Assembly (NCBI GenBank): GCA_964528735.1
Contig: CAZGUV010000025.1
Location: forward strand, 1 to 8,978
DNA: 8,978 bases
Source: CAYNND01 sp964528735
GTDB lineage: Bacteria > Patescibacteriota > Minisyncoccia > Phycocordibacterales > UBA2100
Direction: 5' to 3'
This document shows, piece after piece, positions 6,848 to 8,978 of this stretch. The position numbers were made by a program, and so were the translations under genes. The notes under the pieces were generated by a model, which saw nothing but the letters and a program-made list of their open reading frames with translations, had not been told where the DNA came from and did not search any database. How positions within the stretch are numbered: the first letter of the stretch is position 1; each line of letters begins with the position of its first letter.

Positions 6848-6853
6848 TATACT
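6848..6853 (+). promoter_or_regulatory. Candidate -10 (TATACT), leaderless start of sister 2
   Basis: TATACT, one base from TATAAT, ends exactly 6 nt before the ATG at 6860 and follows a T-rich stretch (about 6821-6835). The 47-nt gap holds no Shine-Dalgarno site or hairpin. This spacing puts the transcription start at or beside the A of the ATG. Confidence 0.5.
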
Positions 6854-6859
6854 AGATAC

Positions 6860-7639
6860 ATGAAGCAAGTACTCTCTCTTCTCGTCGTGTGTTCCTGTGT
6901 GACAGGAATTGCCTATGCATGGACAGGTCCAACGGCAGCACCTCCCAACAATAATACGAGCGCACCAGTCAACGTAAGTAGTGCAAACCAGTCGAAACCA
7001 GGAATCATTGGTGCGAATATTTTCAATGTGTATGGTTCTGGTCAGTACATAAACTTTGGAACAACAACAGGCTCGAGTGGTTTTGGTTTTAGAAATAACG
7101 CGGGCATTGTTGAGTACAAGCAAAGTGCTGGGCACAATACCGCTGCGGCGTGGACTGAGGTAGGGAAAGGCAGGGGGAGTTATGTAAAAGTCGCGCTCAA
7201 CTACTGTGGTGGTGGATGCGGAAGTTATCATGCAATCAACTCGTGGGTCCGTGTATCGAACTATGGATATACATGGACAACGTACGTCAATACTGACACA
7301 GTGACATTTACACCAAATGGTACGGGGACAGTTACAGTAAACAGAGCGGGTGTGTATCGTATACGACTACAGACAATGATGATTCCGACAGCAAACACGG
7401 CGTGGACAGCATACGGGTGCCCTATGATAAATGGCAGTGAAAACTGTGGACCACTTGGAGCAGGTGAGGGACTCAAGCATGCGTACTATCCTGCAGGGTG
7501 GTGGGGACAAAATATCACTGAGTTTACCTTTGACTTGGCTGCAGGTAACACGGTGGGGTATGCGTACTATATTCCTGTAGCGATGTCATACTGGGCTCAT
7601 GATACGTATACATTTTTCGACATTCTTCGCATAAACTAA
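6860..7639 (+). CDS. Exported WTGPTAAPP-family protein with probable C1q/TNF-like head (sister 2)
   Basis: The ATG at 6860 (259 aa) is preferred to one at 6836, because it yields a standard signal peptide (MKQVLSLLVVCSCVTGIAYA) and lies 6 nt after TATACT. The mature protein starts at W21 with the shared module, and the whole protein aligns with sister 1. Shared features include 'GFGFRN', 'GIVEYKQ', 'EVGKGRGS', 'SYHA.N.W', 'YGY.WTT', 'NGTG..T...AGVYRIR', 'YYPAGWWGQNI' (compare 'YHPAGWWGQNI'), 'FDLAAG.TVGY.YY' and 'MSYWA' (compare 'LSYWA'). The four cysteines are conserved (116, 120, 187, 196; same C-x3-C and C-x8-C). DNA identity is much lower at third positions, so the duplication is not recent and the protein sequence has been kept by selection. 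It is probably a secreted or surface-bound trimeric head protein. Cys 11 and 13 lie within the signal peptide and do not form a lipobox. Confidence 0.8.
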   Translation: MKQVLSLLVVCSCVTGIAYAWTGPTAAPPNNNTSAPVNVSSANQSKPGIIGANIFNVYGSGQYINFGTTTGSSGFGFRNNAGIVEYKQSAGHNTAAAWTEVGKGRGSYVKVALNYCGGGCGSYHAINSWVRVSNYGYTWTTYVNTDTVTFTPNGTGTVTVNRAGVYRIRLQTMMIPTANTAWTAYGCPMINGSENCGPLGAGEGLKHAYYPAGWWGQNITEFTFDLAAGNTVGYAYYIPVAMSYWAHDTYTFFDILRIN

Positions 7640-7640
7640 C

Positions 7641-8225
7641 ATGTCACGCCTTACCGTAATCGCAGGTGTCTGTGTTCTCATCATCGGACTCGGCGTCGGG
7701 CTCTATGCAGTGTTTTCTCCTGCGCCGAAAGAAGTAGTTACTGCTCCTACATTTGATAGGGAGGTCAAAGATATGATTCGTTTTGTAAATCCTGCAATCA
7801 CTGAAGAAATTGCAAACAAGTATCTCGCCGAACTTCAAAAACTAAATGAATCATATGGCTATAAACCGGGTGGTACACCCAAGGGAGACATCGAGACCAT
7901 GCAGGCGTACGGGCGGGAGATTGAGACACTCCAAAAAAAGTACAATATCAATCCATCACCTGAGACGGCATCAACAAGTGGCATGAAGTCACCGAGCCTC
8001 GCCCCGAAGGCGGCTGATACTACATATATGCCTCCATCAAAAATGCCTGAGACTGTTGCGTCATCAAATGTCCAATCTAAAACAACTCCCGCGCCATCTG
8101 GCCCACCTGCTGCAGATCCTGACAGCAGTGCATCACTCGGCGGTCCAGCGTCTTCACCTCCGCTCATCAAACAAGACAATATTCCGCCGGCGCCTCCAGT
8201 GCCAACCGATGCGCGCACGGACTAG
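7641..8225 (+). CDS. Small membrane-anchored protein with disordered Pro/Ser-rich tail
   Basis: The 194-residue product starts 1 nt after the preceding stop (TAACATG), with no Shine-Dalgarno site, so it is probably translated by coupling. Residues 4-25 are one hydrophobic segment (signal anchor). Residues 37-105 are helical and charged, including 'PAITEEIANKYLAELQKL' (51-68) and 'YGREIETLQKKY' (90-101), which suggest a short coiled-coil or interaction region. Residues 106-194 are rich in Pro, Ser and Ala with no predicted fold ('PPSKMPE', 'PAPSGPPAADP', 'IPPAPPVPTD'), as in wall-spanning or flexible linkers. I do not recognise a family. Its place between two exported head proteins suggests an accessory role at the cell envelope. 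Base composition of the tail is somewhat GC-richer, as expected for Pro/Ala codons. Confidence 0.75.
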   Translation: MSRLTVIAGVCVLIIGLGVGLYAVFSPAPKEVVTAPTFDREVKDMIRFVNPAITEEIANKYLAELQKLNESYGYKPGGTPKGDIETMQAYGREIETLQKKYNINPSPETASTSGMKSPSLAPKAADTTYMPPSKMPETVASSNVQSKTTPAPSGPPAADPDSSASLGGPASSPPLIKQDNIPPAPPVPTDARTD

Positions 8226-8261
8226 CTGTGCACACGCTCACATTCGATGAGTCTGAGTGCG

Positions 8262-8270
8262 TGGTATCAT
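8262..8270 (+). promoter_or_regulatory. Candidate extended -10 (TGG-TATCAT), leaderless start of the third family member
   Basis: TGG-TATCAT is an extended -10 whose hexamer ends exactly 6 nt before the ATG at 8277. No good -35 and no Shine-Dalgarno site are present in the 51-nt gap. The arrangement repeats that seen before 3565 and 6860. Confidence 0.5.
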
Positions 8271-8276
8271 CACTGT

Positions 8277-8978
8277 ATGAGAGCATCTAGTATTTTTGTA
8301 ATTCTTTTTGCCATCCCGACATTACTTTTTGCATGGACTGGTCCGACCGCGGCACCTCCTGGAAACAACATCGCTGCTCCCGTAAACGTGAGTAGTACTG
8401 ATCAATTTAAACCAGCTGTTGTCGGTGCAAACATTGTGAACATCTATGGATCGAACCAGTATCTCAACTTTGGCAATACCACCGGATCGACAGGATACGG
8501 TATTCGAAACAATGGTGGGAAGCTTGAGGTAAAAGATTCAGGAGGGACCTGGGTGAAATTGCTTGATAAGCCATGGTTTGTGGCTGGAGGAAATGCTGAA
8601 GGCTGGCAAGGACAGGGTGCGGGGACATGGCTTTATCCGACTGCGTTGAGTGTGAAAAGAGGAAATGCAGCTGCGAACTTCAACTCTTCGACAGGGCTCT
8701 TCACAGCTCCTGAAGCGGGACTCTATTTTTGTTTCTTCCAAGGCTACAAGAGTTACTCTGCAGCGGGGTACCACCACACTATCTCTACTTGTAATGGTGG
8801 TTCTGTATGTAACGGGTTCGGTAGTTGGGACTATACACTGGCATCACAGGGTTATACCTCGTACGACCAATCGACATCACAAATTTCTGGTATTTATAAC
8901 CTAGCACTCAACGATACAATTGGTTTTCGAATGTACTCTGATGTAGGTAACTCATACGCATATTATCCTCCATACAGC
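8277..8978 (+). CDS. Exported WTGPTAAPP-family protein with C1q-like head, 3' partial
   Basis: An open frame runs from the ATG at 8277 to the window end (234 complete codons, no stop). The start is supported by a signal peptide (MRASSIFVILFAIPTLLFA, cleavage before W20) and the -10 spacing. Residues 20-85 are the shared module: WTGPTAAPPGNN, 'APVNVSSTDQFKPAVVGANI', 'NQYLNFGNTTGSTGYGIRNNGG'. The head is different from the two sisters. Residues 134-152 contain 'NFNSSTGLFTAPEAGLYFC', a close match to the C1q hallmark 'Y(D/N)..TG.FT.P..G.Y.F'. Residues 206-219 'IYNLALNDTIGFRM' match the 'v.L.l..GD.V.v' strand, and the tail 'SYAYYPPYS' is where C1q domains near their final strand. Probably only about 10-20 residues are missing. 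It is predicted to be a secreted trimeric ligand-binding head; the target is unknown. Confidence 0.8.
   Translation, partial: MRASSIFVILFAIPTLLFAWTGPTAAPPGNNIAAPVNVSSTDQFKPAVVGANIVNIYGSNQYLNFGNTTGSTGYGIRNNGGKLEVKDSGGTWVKLLDKPWFVAGGNAEGWQGQGAGTWLYPTALSVKRGNAAANFNSSTGLFTAPEAGLYFCFFQGYKSYSAAGYHHTISTCNGGSVCNGFGSWDYTLASQGYTSYDQSTSQISGIYNLALNDTIGFRMYSDVGNSYAYYPPYS

Noticed and set aside
6890..6898. Cysteines at residues 11 and 13 of sister 2 as a lipoprotein signal
   Set aside because: The surrounding VVCSCVTG lacks the L-(A/S)-(G/A)-C lipobox, and a normal AYA cleavage site follows before W21, as in the two paralogues.
7859..8218. 119-codon minus-strand open frame rich in Gly
   Set aside because: It is the antisense of Pro/Ser/Ala codons in the disordered tail, which gives Gly-rich shadow frames.

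Overview
The window looks like part of a Candidate Phyla Radiation genome, most likely Parcubacteria/Paceibacteria. I infer this from protein families rather than from a marker gene. The signs are exported proteins whose mature end starts WTGPTAAPP, 'GWxWSDNIGWIS' repeats, a 'CGNGVCxxxE...C..DC' knot, an Ig-like module of the type common in these genomes, short intergenic gaps and few Shine-Dalgarno sites. No rRNA, tRNA, CRISPR array, transposase or integrase is visible.

Layout. (1) Positions 1-485 hold the 3' end of a plus-strand TctC/Bug-type solute-binding protein. It ends at a perfect 12-bp hairpin that probably terminates transcription in both directions. (2) Positions 512-3428 hold three minus-strand genes joined by ATGA stop/start overlaps. 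First transcribed is a 241-residue protein with a helical C-terminus resembling small phage tail-associated proteins. Two tandem paralogous PP-loop ATPases (366 and 365 aa) of asparagine-synthase-like type follow. I do not recognise this operon as a named system; it is the accessory part of the window. (3) Positions 3429-3564 are a divergent promoter region. (4) Positions 3565-8978 hold a plus-strand run of six closely packed genes: a membrane-anchored TPR protein; a large cysteine-rich mosaic surface protein; two sister exported proteins with probable C1q/TNF-like heads; a small membrane-anchored Pro-rich protein; and a third exported family member with a clearer C1q-like head, cut by the window end.

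The plus-strand block is best read as a cell-surface or adhesin locus. Three of its products share a signal peptide and an N-terminal module of about 80 residues but differ in the C-terminal head, a 'common foot, variable head' design. Several starts (3565, 6860, 8277) have a -10-like hexamer ending exactly 6 nt before the ATG, which predicts leaderless mRNAs. The gene at 6042 instead has a good GAGGA ribosome-binding site. Functions of individual proteins beyond fold or domain level are inference.
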